NCBI RefSeq assembly: GCF_002368335.1
Contig: NZ_AP018288.1
Coordinates: 1,703,355-1,767,354 of the forward strand
From: Nostoc sp. NIES-4103
Lineage (GTDB): Bacteria > Cyanobacteriota > Cyanobacteriia > Cyanobacteriales > Nostocaceae
Reading direction: 5' to 3'
DNA length: 64,000 bases
Position 1 is the stretch's first letter. Each line of letters opens with the position of its first letter. Below are positions 1 to 8,529 of the stretch, one piece after another. The position numbers and the translations under genes are program-made. The notes below the pieces were generated by a model. That model saw nothing but the letters and a program-made list of their open reading frames with translations, was not told where the DNA came from and made no database searches.

Positions 1-879
1 TCGGCGTTTGCTAAAGAATTGGAATGTTTTTTGAACCATCCTGTAGGCATCAATTTATATTTGACCCCCAAGAATTCCCAGGCTTTTATGCCGCATTTTG
101 ATGACCACGATGTCTTCATTCTCCAGATTGAAGGAACAAAAAACTGGCGCATTTACGAACCCACAGTGGAACTACCAAACAAGGAAATTGCAGGGGGTGA
201 ACATTCATTACCAAAAGATCAGCTTCCGCCTGTGGTAGCCGATATTTGTTTGCAACCAGGTGATCTGTTATATTTACCTCGCGGCTATGGTCACAATGTC
301 TCGACATCCGACTGTTCATCATTGCATTTGACAGTAGGCATCTTTATTTATACCTGGAGCGATTTACTTTCTGGGATGCTGCGATCGCTATCCTTACAAG
401 ATGTTGCCTTTCGCCGCGCATTACCAGCAGGTTTTATCCGCGACAGCCAGATGAAAAACTCTTTATCAGCACAATTTCAGGAACTGCTGCAATTTCTAGT
501 CACCCAAGCCAAGCTAGAATCGGGGATTGAAAAACTCACTGATAGTCTTCTAGAAAATATGAAAAATCCCTTACCGGATGGATATTTTCGACGCATCGAC
601 AATCTCAGTCAGATCAACTTAGAAACTATTGTCCAGAAAAGAAAAGGAACTCTATTCAACATCATCCCCAACGAAAATTCCATCACAGTTAAATATTTCA
701 GCAAAAAGCTAGAGATATCTCAAAACTTTGCCGTCGCTTTAGATTACATCAATACTAATAATAAATTTCCTATTAAAGACTTACCGAGCATAGACGACAA
801 CTCAAAATTAGAATTCGTGCATCGGCTGATTGGTAGCGGACTTTTAACAATCGTCGAAGAAGATACAGGAGGTTTGTGA
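1..879 (+). CDS. JmjC/cupin-4 type Fe(II)/2-oxoglutarate oxygenase (5' end outside window)
   Basis: The reading frame is already open at base 1, so the N-terminus is missing. The visible part carries the cupin-4/JmjC iron site: an HxD pair (His at 94-96, Asp at 100-102, in PHFDDHDVF), then an EGTKNWRIYEP stretch typical of ribosomal-oxygenase-like hydroxylases, and a distal His in LPRGYGHNV (292-294). Known relatives hydroxylate protein or peptide side chains using Fe(II), O2 and 2-oxoglutarate. The last ~130 residues are less conserved and may form the winged-helix C-terminal part of the family. The stop codon overlaps the ATG of the radical SAM gene by one base, so the two are translationally coupled. 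From this context I infer that it modifies the same peptide as the downstream enzymes. The family call is firm; the substrate is unknown. Confidence 0.85.
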   Translation, partial: SAFAKELECFLNHPVGINLYLTPKNSQAFMPHFDDHDVFILQIEGTKNWRIYEPTVELPNKEIAGGEHSLPKDQLPPVVADICLQPGDLLYLPRGYGHNVSTSDCSSLHLTVGIFIYTWSDLLSGMLRSLSLQDVAFRRALPAGFIRDSQMKNSLSAQFQELLQFLVTQAKLESGIEKLTDSLLENMKNPLPDGYFRRIDNLSQINLETIVQKRKGTLFNIIPNENSITVKYFSKKLEISQNFAVALDYINTNNKFPIKDLPSIDDNSKLEFVHRLIGSGLLTIVEEDTGGL

Positions 880-2894
880 TGACGGATATATGTTTGGTGT
901 CGATGCCTTATTCATCGCTGAACGGGCCATCCATCGCTTTAGGATTGCTAAAGGGCGCACTGAAAAAAACAGAAATAGAAGTCAGCGTACTCTATCCCAA
1001 TATCTGGTTCGCCGAAGAAATTGGGCTAGATACCTATATTGCTCTTTTTGAGGGCAAGAACGAAGAATTGATTGGCGAGTGGACGTTTACTCTAGCTGCC
1101 TTTCCAGACTTTGAACCAGATGCTAGCATCTATCCATTGCAGCCATTAGCAACGCGGGATATGCTATACGAGCGCCTCGACCTCGATAGCGAAAATTTGC
1201 AAGAGCAATTTGAGAAAGTCCGCTCAAAAGCTCCATCCTTTGTTGATAGAGTCGCACGAGCCATTCTCGAAAAACAGCCAAAAATTGTCAGTTGTACTTC
1301 AACTTTTGGTCAACACGTGGCTTCTTTGGCTTTGCTGAGGCGGATTCGGGAACTCGCCCCCGAAGTCATTACTTTGATAGGTGGAGCCAACTGTGAAGGA
1401 GCGATGGGGTTAGCAACCAAGCGAGCCTTTGATTGGGTCGATTTTGTCTTTTCTGGGGAAGGAGACACCTTATTTTACAACCTCTGCCGTCAGCTACTGG
1501 ACAAAGGTTGCAACATCAGGGCTGAAGACTTACCCGAAGGTGTGATCTCTGCCAGTAATATGAATGCGATCGCAGCCGCTCCCCGTGCTTCTGTATGGGA
1601 TATGGATCAAGTGCCCATCCCCGACTACGACGATTACTTTGAAGCCATCCAAGCCTCCCAATTTAGTCCTTACATTCACCCCGGATTGCCGGTACAAACA
1701 TCACGAGGTTGTTGGTGGGGGCAAGTACATCACTGTACATTCTGCGGACTCAATGGCGCATCAATGGCATATCGCTCGAAATCACCAGAGCGCGTAGTCC
1801 AGGAATTTGACCATCTGGCAAAAAGGTACAACGTCACTAATTTCATTGTCGTCGATAATATTCTCGATTTAAGATACATCAAAACTGTTTTACCAGAACT
1901 AGCGAAAGCTGACCAATCTTACAAGCTCTTTTTTGAAACAAAAGTTAATTTGCAGCGAGAACAAATGGCACTCTTAGCCGATGCTGGTATTCGCCACATC
2001 CAGCCCGGCATTGAGAGTATGCACGATGAAGTGCTGAAGCTGATGGATAAAGGAACCACAGCCATCATGAATGTGCAGTTTCTCAAATGGGCTAGGGAAT
2101 TGGGAATTTTTGTAGGTTGGAATTTTCTCTGGGGTACACCGAAAGAGCAGGATGAATGGTATACCGAAATGGCCCAATGGCTACCACTGATTACCCATCT
2201 CCAACCCCCTGGTTTCGGTCGTATCCAATATCACCGCTTTAGTCCTTACTTCCAACGCCCTCAAGAATTTGGATTAGACTTAGAGCCTTATTGGACTTAT
2301 GCCTACGTCTATCCGCTACCACCAGATTTGTTAACCGACCTCGCCTATTATTTTGAAGATAAAAATCGCGACTCCATGACAGCTGAACTCCAAAAACGAC
2401 CCGGTTTGAGAGCAGCTAGAGCAGCAGTTGTGCGGTGGAATCAACTATGGAGTCAATTAGGATTTGGCAACTCCCAGACCAAACACAAAGCTCCTACATT
2501 GAGCCTCGTGGACGACGGCAAGCAAATCAAGATTCTAGACACCAGACCCGTAGCAGTTAATATGCTGTACCTGTTACAGGGACTTGACAGTTGGATATAC
2601 CGCCTTTGTGAACGGGCCCGCAGTTCTCGGAATTTGCTAGAAGCCATACGCAACGAATACCAGTCCGATATGTCTTGGGAAGACATCAAACCTGCCATTG
2701 ATCAACTGCGAAACGACAAACTATTGCTAGAACTCAATGGTAAATTTCTCAGCTTGGCTGTCAAAGAACCAGTCGCTCCCATACCCAATACACCAGGCGA
2801 TTCGCCTGGTGGTTATATCGATATTGTCCAATACCAACTTGAACGCCCAGATATAGCAGGAGGCAGGAGGCAGGAGGCAGGAGGCAGGAGGTAA
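879..2894 (+). CDS. B12-binding radical SAM RiPP maturation protein (C-methyltransferase type)
   Basis: The protein is about 671 aa. An N-terminal cobalamin-binding-like Rossmann region (starting MTDICLVSMPYSS) precedes a radical SAM barrel with a CX7CX2C cluster motif (CWWGQVHHCTFCG, first Cys about residue 278), the spacing used by the ribosomal-peptide-maturation radical SAM family (rSAM_ocin type). Known members methylate unactivated carbons of ribosomal peptides using SAM and cobalamin. The ATG at 879 is preferred over the GTG at 876 because AGGAGG lies at 867-872 and the ATG overlaps the upstream TGA. The last ~12 residues (AGGRRQEAGGRR) are encoded by a heptameric tandem repeat, so the original C-terminus has probably been replaced or extended by repeat DNA. 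Family confident; peptide substrate not seen. Confidence 0.9.
   Translation: MTDICLVSMPYSSLNGPSIALGLLKGALKKTEIEVSVLYPNIWFAEEIGLDTYIALFEGKNEELIGEWTFTLAAFPDFEPDASIYPLQPLATRDMLYERLDLDSENLQEQFEKVRSKAPSFVDRVARAILEKQPKIVSCTSTFGQHVASLALLRRIRELAPEVITLIGGANCEGAMGLATKRAFDWVDFVFSGEGDTLFYNLCRQLLDKGCNIRAEDLPEGVISASNMNAIAAAPRASVWDMDQVPIPDYDDYFEAIQASQFSPYIHPGLPVQTSRGCWWGQVHHCTFCGLNGASMAYRSKSPERVVQEFDHLAKRYNVTNFIVVDNILDLRYIKTVLPELAKADQSYKLFFETKVNLQREQMALLADAGIRHIQPGIESMHDEVLKLMDKGTTAIMNVQFLKWARELGIFVGWNFLWGTPKEQDEWYTEMAQWLPLITHLQPPGFGRIQYHRFSPYFQRPQEFGLDLEPYWTYAYVYPLPPDLLTDLAYYFEDKNRDSMTAELQKRPGLRAARAAVVRWNQLWSQLGFGNSQTKHKAPTLSLVDDGKQIKILDTRPVAVNMLYLLQGLDSWIYRLCERARSSRNLLEAIRNEYQSDMSWEDIKPAIDQLRNDKLLLELNGKFLSLAVKEPVAPIPNTPGDSPGGYIDIVQYQLERPDIAGGRRQEAGGRR
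2857..2892. repeat. Heptamer tandem repeat (GGAGGCA) overlapping the radical SAM stop codon
   Basis: About five direct copies of AGGAGGC-type 7-mers run through the 3' end of the radical SAM gene and supply its last codons. This is the STRR style of short tandem repeat known from Nostoc-group genomes. Confidence 0.85.
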
Positions 2895-3031
2895 AAACCT
2901 TACTGTTACTGTCATTGACGATTTTAAAATGTCCTAATCTATGATTCGACTGCTATATATCAGGAGGCAGCTTTGCTGGAGGTAAAACATTACTGTAGCT
3001 GACATTCACGCTCTTCATATGTCCTAAACTA
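2887..3031. repeat. Imperfect direct duplication in the radical SAM-oxidase gap
   Basis: Two ~55-bp segments (about 2887-2941 and 2978-3031) both begin GGAGGTAAAA, contain TTACTGT and a CATT-AC core, and end ATGTCCTAA-CTA. They look like diverged copies of one unit; no gene is seen in 2895-3143. Confidence 0.6.
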
Positions 3032-3143
3032 CAGCTGTAAAGTCTAGCAGCAAGTTGTAAAACAAACTCAACAACAGCAAAAATAGGCGGGAAATTTCAC
3101 AGGCAAACTTGTCAACAAATATAAATAAAATAAGGCCACATTT

Positions 3144-4958
3144 ATGGACGAACAAGAATTATTAACTCGACTAGAACAAAGCCCAAAACCAACAAGTTAC
3201 GCAGAATTTGCTGAACTGTTACAATCCTTGGAGCCGGAGTTGGCAGTAAAGACGGAACTACCAGAACCAGCAATATTAGCGGCAAACAAATCTTCAGGGC
3301 CACCTGGCTTTCCTCCAAATATTCACATCAAGCAAACAAACTTTAATAATTGGTGTCAGGCGATAGAATTGCGTAAGGCATGGATAGCCTACCCTCAAAC
3401 TCCTGATGATGTTGTAGCAATAGCAAACTGGGCAAAAGAACAAAACAAAAAACAAAACCAAGAAGACAAAAAGTTCCGTTTGAGGGCTAGTGGACACAGC
3501 CACAATTGGTCTCCCCTAGTGGTAACGAGCGATGTCTCATCTTATTATGTGGTTTTGGTTGATACATCTACCCTTAACAGGGTGTATGAGTTCGATCGCG
3601 AAAACCTGACAGCGACTTTTGACGTAGGCACAACTATCGAACAAGCAACCGATCTTCTCCAAAAGGAGGATAACCAAGGAGCATCGAACGCTCCCGGATA
3701 TTCCTGGCAGAATTTTACTGCACCAGGTGCGATGAGTCTGGGAGGTGTCTTGGCCATCGGGGGACACGGAACCAGCATACCTTATGACAATCATCCTCAA
3801 CCGCTAGCTGGCTGCCTCAGCAACCTGATTGTGTCATTTAAGGCTGTAGTCACCGATCCAAACGGAACAGATCCTGACAGCTATGTCATCAAAGAATTTC
3901 ACCGCAGTGACACAGATGCTGCGGCTTTCTTAGTACATTTGGGCCGTGCCTTCCTAACAGAGGTGACAATGAAAGTAATTCCCAATTACTATCTGGAAGT
4001 TGTCAACTCCTATCCAAAGGCAGATGATCTCTTCCAAGATCCCAGTCAACCGCTTTCAGATAATGCGATCGCCAAGTTACTTGACCGCTATGGACGGGTT
4101 GAGGTGATTTGGTTCCCCTTTACCGACGAACCTTGGATAAAAACCTGGGAAACCATACCAGAGCCGACTAAGACACCAGTTTCTGGCCCCTATAATTACC
4201 CGTGGGCTAACAACATCACCTTAACTGAGAGCAACTTGATAAAAGCTGGGCTGTTCTTGGCTCCTGCCATAACACCCACCTTCGGACGAACGCAATTGAG
4301 TATTACTAAAAGTAATGCAGTTGAGGGCGAGAGTGGCGCGATGCAAGGCACAGCCCGCGATCTACTCTTATATGTTCAGGACAATACTTTGCGAGTAACT
4401 GCCTGTGGTTATGCCATTCAGTTACGCCGTGACCAAGTTCAAGAGGCTGCCTATCAATTCTACGTTAAATATCAACAACTGTTACAACAGTATCAACAAG
4501 CCTCTAAGTATCCGATCAACGGCCCTGTTGAGATCCGCTGGACTACTGTAGACTTCACTGATGACCTTGGTATACAAGATGTCCAACCGCCTGCCCTTTC
4601 AGCTTGTCACTCTGTCCAGCCTCATGATCAGACACTAGACACCGTATTCTGGGTAGATGCCCTAACTCTACCTAGTACTAAATTCTCCAACGAGTTCTTT
4701 GTTGAACTAGAGACATGGATCAAACAGCAGTGGGGGACAGCAGCTAATAACGTTGGGCGACCAGAGTGGTCAAAAGGCTGGGCTTATACAAGTCAGGGTG
4801 GCTGGACTAATGAGACAATCATCACAAGCGACATTCCAGCCCATTACAATCAGCCACAAGGTACTAACACCTTTACCTGGGCTACAGAAACTCTAACCAA
4901 GTACGATCAGCACCACATTTACACAAATAAGTTTCTGGATCAATTGTTACCTGGGTAA
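3144..4958 (+). CDS. FAD-binding oxidase, cholesterol oxidase/VAO-like
   Basis: 604 aa. After an ~85-residue N-terminal extension comes a PCMH-type FAD-binding domain: YPQTPDDVVAIANWAKEQ, then GHSHNWSPLV (His about residue 118 or 120, where the family attaches FAD covalently), and the flavin pocket GGVLAIGGHGTSIPY (GGHGT near residues 206-210). The second half resembles the substrate-binding domain of type II cholesterol oxidases. Relatives oxidise alcohols or sugars with O2 and release H2O2. It lies between the radical SAM gene and a 2OG oxygenase on the same strand, so it may be a tailoring oxidase of the RiPP cluster, but the 250-bp repeat-filled gap leaves a separate transcript possible. 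No signal peptide is obvious. Fold confident, substrate unknown. Confidence 0.85.
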   Translation: MDEQELLTRLEQSPKPTSYAEFAELLQSLEPELAVKTELPEPAILAANKSSGPPGFPPNIHIKQTNFNNWCQAIELRKAWIAYPQTPDDVVAIANWAKEQNKKQNQEDKKFRLRASGHSHNWSPLVVTSDVSSYYVVLVDTSTLNRVYEFDRENLTATFDVGTTIEQATDLLQKEDNQGASNAPGYSWQNFTAPGAMSLGGVLAIGGHGTSIPYDNHPQPLAGCLSNLIVSFKAVVTDPNGTDPDSYVIKEFHRSDTDAAAFLVHLGRAFLTEVTMKVIPNYYLEVVNSYPKADDLFQDPSQPLSDNAIAKLLDRYGRVEVIWFPFTDEPWIKTWETIPEPTKTPVSGPYNYPWANNITLTESNLIKAGLFLAPAITPTFGRTQLSITKSNAVEGESGAMQGTARDLLLYVQDNTLRVTACGYAIQLRRDQVQEAAYQFYVKYQQLLQQYQQASKYPINGPVEIRWTTVDFTDDLGIQDVQPPALSACHSVQPHDQTLDTVFWVDALTLPSTKFSNEFFVELETWIKQQWGTAANNVGRPEWSKGWAYTSQGGWTNETIITSDIPAHYNQPQGTNTFTWATETLTKYDQHHIYTNKFLDQLLPG

Positions 4959-5018
4959 AAAGACAATCTCAACTTATGGATTTGTGAGCAAAAGTTAGCA
5001 AAAAATTATCGGTGACTC

Positions 5019-5831
5019 ATGGGCACGTCTAAACTCTTAGAACTAAACCCCCAGGACTTGGATGGGTGCGGTGATATCATGGGCAGTATCCGCAATCGAC
5101 AAATTGATGGCATCTTAATTAAGGATTTCATCTCACCGGACATCGCCCTCTCCCGTGGTGAAAGTTTGATGGAGAATCCATCGTTGATGCGAAGCAGTTC
5201 GTGTCCCTACGGTCGCATTTATGCACGCACCATTATCGGTATGGGCAACCAATCCGAGCAGTATTTTGAAGACGCGCAGGTATTTAGAACTGAGTGTGAG
5301 CGATTTTTTGGGTCTCAAAAAAATTTTGAAACTCACTTGGCGCAATTACTTGCAAAAATAGCAGGCGATAGAAAGATATCGCTACCCCTTGGCCCTGGTG
5401 GTACTCCCTACTCTCCCGCCACTATTAGGTGGGTAGATCCGGGGGGAACGATCGCACCTCACTGCGAAAAAATTTATTTTAAGGCTGGAGCGGCGGCATT
5501 TGAGCTGATCAATCAAATTGCGGTAGCAGACACCATATTTAGTTTCTTTATGGTGATGACAAAGCCTGAAGCTGGAGGAGAACTTGTTCTGTATGATTTC
5601 AATTGGCAGAACCAAAATGGCAATGGAGTAGGCAAGCAAACAAACACAAAATACCTAGAATCCCACTGCAACCCTACCCCGATTCCCATTTCTGAAGGAG
5701 ACTTGATCATTTTCAATGCAGGGCAGATTTGGCATCAGATTTCCGAGGTTAAGGGTACAATGCCACGGATTACTATTGGCGGATTTATCAGCTTCTCTAA
5801 AGACGACAAAACACTTTATTACTTTAGCTGA
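5019..5831 (+). CDS. 2-oxoglutarate/Fe(II)-dependent oxygenase
   Basis: 270 aa. The C-terminal half has the facial triad of the prolyl-hydroxylase-like superfamily: APHCEKIYF (His148, Glu150 in the acidic position), a distal His239 in GQIWHQI and Arg250 in PRITIGG that would bind the 2-oxoglutarate carboxylate. The acidic ligand is Glu instead of the usual Asp, which is worth noting. Known relatives hydroxylate amino-acid side chains or small molecules. The gene ends 24 bp before the next TTG-started gene, so the two are probably cotranscribed and part of the RiPP tailoring set. Family good, substrate unknown. Confidence 0.8.
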   Translation: MGTSKLLELNPQDLDGCGDIMGSIRNRQIDGILIKDFISPDIALSRGESLMENPSLMRSSSCPYGRIYARTIIGMGNQSEQYFEDAQVFRTECERFFGSQKNFETHLAQLLAKIAGDRKISLPLGPGGTPYSPATIRWVDPGGTIAPHCEKIYFKAGAAAFELINQIAVADTIFSFFMVMTKPEAGGELVLYDFNWQNQNGNGVGKQTNTKYLESHCNPTPIPISEGDLIIFNAGQIWHQISEVKGTMPRITIGGFISFSKDDKTLYYFS

Positions 5832-5854
5832 ATGCGATTATAGGAGTACGAACT

Positions 5855-6979
5855 TTGTCTGACAGCACGCGATCGCTTGGCTTAAAACAGCAACCGCAGC
5901 TTGTGCATCTTATAGATGCTATCGCGGCACGGTTAAACCCGATTTTGTTTCCACCGCATTCTCTGTCAGCATTACGCTCACTCACAGCCAAGCTACCGCC
6001 TGCTAGTCCCTTGTTGTTCGAGTTGAGAATGCTAGAGGAAGAAGATTCCACTCTCGATCTTTCCCTACCTTTGCCAGAAGATTTCTGTCTCTACAAATCA
6101 GACTGGGTTTATTCGTCTTGTTGGGAAAAAATTGTGGCTCTACGCACAGCCAGCCTTGCAGGAGGAGAGTTTGCCGGGGCGATCGCAACTAATGTATTCT
6201 GGTGTGAATTTGACTTCGACCAAATGTTCAATCCTATCCCTTTACCTGGCGTGTTTCTCAACATTTCTCCCGAACTATCGAAGTCTAAAAATAATAGCTT
6301 CCTTTCTCAGTTAATTTGCAGGGCAGTCTCAATATTAAGGGGCGAGATAGTTCCTGATTCCATACAACAGAATCTAGAAACTACGCTTCAAACCCTACCC
6401 GCAGATGTTTACTTTACTCAGTTTGGTGTGATGCTCTCTAGACCTGCCTCTTCTATAAGAGTGAATTTTAGTGGATGGCAAGCAGAAAATATAGCTAGTT
6501 GGCTAGAAAATGTTGGCTGTAAAGCAGTTGCAGCAGAAGTTACCAAGGTAACTCAGCAGATTCCAAATTTATTGGATCGAATGATGGTGACTTTAGATAT
6601 CGCTGAATCGATTAACCCCAGAGTTGGTATCGAGTGCTACCCAACTTCGATGCAAAGTCTTTCTTCCTGTCAACAAAGCGGTGATTGGTTAGGGGAATTT
6701 ACAACTTGGCTAACAACTCACTCTTTGGCTAGTAGCTGTAAAGCCAAAGCATTACGCAATTGGAATGGTTACAAAGAATCATCAATTGAGTCACCCGATT
6801 CTGACCAAGGATATTTTTGGGGTTACTACGCTTGTGCAACAGACATCAGCCACCTAAAACTCGTTTTTGACCCCATAGCAGGTTTGCAAGCCAAAGCCTA
6901 CATACTCGCCGATTTTATCCACCCAGATGATGATGAATCTCAAAAAGCTCCCGCCTTTTTTTTAGATGTGGGTTTGTAA
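5855..6979 (+). CDS. Unrecognised 374-aa protein of the RiPP region
   Basis: A TTG start at 5855 is supported by AGGAG at 5842-5846 with 8-bp spacing; no ATG lies near. The protein is soluble-looking, with no signal peptide or membrane segment. I do not recognise a domain. Visible features are several Trp/Cys-containing stretches (WVYSSCWEKI, VFWCEFDFDQM, GIECYPTSM, WGYYACATDISHLKLVF) and an aspartate cluster near the end (HPDDDE). It lies between a 2OG oxygenase and a flavin oxidoreductase with gaps of 24 and 4 bp, so it is very likely in the same operon. A precursor-binding or accessory role is possible but purely inferred. Confidence 0.75.
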   Translation: MSDSTRSLGLKQQPQLVHLIDAIAARLNPILFPPHSLSALRSLTAKLPPASPLLFELRMLEEEDSTLDLSLPLPEDFCLYKSDWVYSSCWEKIVALRTASLAGGEFAGAIATNVFWCEFDFDQMFNPIPLPGVFLNISPELSKSKNNSFLSQLICRAVSILRGEIVPDSIQQNLETTLQTLPADVYFTQFGVMLSRPASSIRVNFSGWQAENIASWLENVGCKAVAAEVTKVTQQIPNLLDRMMVTLDIAESINPRVGIECYPTSMQSLSSCQQSGDWLGEFTTWLTTHSLASSCKAKALRNWNGYKESSIESPDSDQGYFWGYYACATDISHLKLVFDPIAGLQAKAYILADFIHPDDDESQKAPAFFLDVGL

Positions 6980-6983
6980 TAAC

Positions 6984-8132
6984 ATGAATTATGATTATGA
7001 TTTACTAATTGTCGGTGGAGGCCCAGCAGGTTCAATAACAGCTATCTACGCTGCTCGGCAAGGAATCAAAGTACTGCTAGTAGATAAAGCCCGCTTTCCA
7101 CGAGATAAAGTTTGCGGTGATGCTATTCCTCCGTCCTCTCTAGCAATCTTAGAAGAATTGGCCTTGCTAGACAAACTTCTGGCGTTACCTCACGTCTTTG
7201 TTAGCCTTCTATGGCATACCGAGAATGACTACTTACAACTTCCAGATGCAAAAGCACTAGTATGCAAGCGGTTTATCTTTGATAGCCTTCTATTTGAAGC
7301 AGCAAAATCTCATGCTGACACCCGCGAAGGATGGAAAGTGGAGAACCTGCTACTCCAAAACGGTCAAGTATGTGGCATTCAAGGGACAACGGATACTGGA
7401 GAATCCTTTGAAGTTACGGCCAAAATTGTTGTTGGAGCGGATGGCTGTAGTTCTGTTGTCGCTAGAAAAATGGGATTATACCAACCTGTGAGGCAATCAG
7501 GAGCAGTAGCCACCCGCGCTTACTATCGTCATCTGCCTTCAGCAGGTCAAATGGAGTTCTACTATCTTCAGGAATCATTACCTGGCTATTTGTGGATATT
7601 TCCAGTTGACAGCGAGACAGTAAATGTTGGGGTACTAGCATTCGATAGTGCCTTTACAAAACAGGGATTTTCTTCCCAAAAACTGCTCCAAAATTTGTTA
7701 AATTCTCCACTTTTGAGAGAACGGTTCACTCAAGCAAAATTACTAGACCGGGTTCAAGGTTGGCATCTGCCTCTAGCTAGCCAGCCACGAATTATACATG
7801 GCAATGGCTTTATTCTAGTGGGGGATGCTGCGGGTCTAGTTGATCCATTTATGGGTCATGGCATTGATACAGCCATGATTTCAGGCAAAATTGCGGGACA
7901 GATATTAGGAACTATATGTGGCGGCAAGGATTACAATAATAGAGTTTTACAAATTTATACCAATACTGTTTGGCAGCAATACGGTTCTTACTTTGAGCGC
8001 AGACTGGCTTTACGAAAAATGCTCGAACCACCCCAGTTGATCATGCCAATGAACATAATCAAGACTTATCTATTTAACGATGCTGGGGTGGTGGCTAAAG
8101 AAGCATTAACACAAGTTCCTAGCACTCTGTAA
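6984..8132 (+). CDS. FAD-dependent oxidoreductase, geranylgeranyl reductase/halogenase-like
   Basis: 382 aa from ATG 6984, four bases after the upstream stop; a start at 6966 would overlap the previous gene and add six residues before the conserved MNYDYDLLIVGGG. It has the Rossmann GGGPAG motif (residues 11-16), the VDKARFPRDKVCGDAI segment typical of the geranylgeranyl reductase/tryptophan halogenase superfamily, and the second FAD motif GDAAGLVDPFMGHGIDTAM. The halogenase WxWxIP motif is absent, so reduction or oxidation is likelier than halogenation. It is about the usual length of ChlP-like proteins. Neighbours suggest a RiPP tailoring enzyme; an unrelated lipid reductase cannot be excluded. 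Confidence 0.85.
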   Translation: MNYDYDLLIVGGGPAGSITAIYAARQGIKVLLVDKARFPRDKVCGDAIPPSSLAILEELALLDKLLALPHVFVSLLWHTENDYLQLPDAKALVCKRFIFDSLLFEAAKSHADTREGWKVENLLLQNGQVCGIQGTTDTGESFEVTAKIVVGADGCSSVVARKMGLYQPVRQSGAVATRAYYRHLPSAGQMEFYYLQESLPGYLWIFPVDSETVNVGVLAFDSAFTKQGFSSQKLLQNLLNSPLLRERFTQAKLLDRVQGWHLPLASQPRIIHGNGFILVGDAAGLVDPFMGHGIDTAMISGKIAGQILGTICGGKDYNNRVLQIYTNTVWQQYGSYFERRLALRKMLEPPQLIMPMNIIKTYLFNDAGVVAKEALTQVPSTL

Positions 8133-8359
8133 GAGGTTGTTTTAAAAGTGGTTTGCTGTGATTTTAATCAGATTTTTACCCCCCCCCATTATCCCACGCC
8201 ACTTGCATTTGTCTGTCGGCAGAGCTAGCTCTTCGCAGTGGCTCCCTTAATAAAGGGGGGTAATACGACTTGTGTGTACACGGTAGCCTTTCTAAGGGGA
8301 GGGTTAGGGTGGGGTCAACAAATATTTGATACATTACTACAGACTTTTCAAACAACCTC
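8133..8359. mobile_element. MITE-like element with 17-bp terminal inverted repeats
   Basis: The left end GAGGTTGTTTTAAAAGT (8133-8149) and right end ACTTTTCAAACAACCTC (8343-8359) are complementary at 16 of 17 positions and bound 227 bp without a credible gene. Inside are a nine-C run and a segment TAAGGGGAGGGTTAGG of a type seen again at 31,740-31,800. The element begins directly after the oxidoreductase stop codon. An 89-aa reading frame crossing it is repeat translation and was not called. Confidence 0.7.
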
Positions 8360-8529
8360 TAACAGAAACTATGAACGGACAAACAAAATATCGGTGTTTT
8401 CTAGAACAAAAGCCGGGGTTTTAGGATTAGTGAATCGGTGTTTTATGGTGGAAACATATTGGCAAGAGAAGATTTTTGATCAACAAATTCAAAACTCATC
8501 GAATTAACGCTTATACAATACTCGAAAAT
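8360..8529. other. Gap before lanM, nothing recognised
   Basis: The stretch between the inverted-repeat element and lanM has no convincing precursor-peptide gene. A 17-codon frame from the ATG at about 8371 ends at a TAG and has no leader-like features. A TTG-started N-terminal extension of LanM from 8476 is possible. Confidence 0.5.

Noticed and set aside
8238..8507. 89-aa plus-strand frame before lanM, possible RiPP precursor
   Set aside because: Its sequence comes from the inverted-repeat element and purine-rich repeats; there is no leader motif, double-Gly site or Cys/Ser/Thr-rich core.
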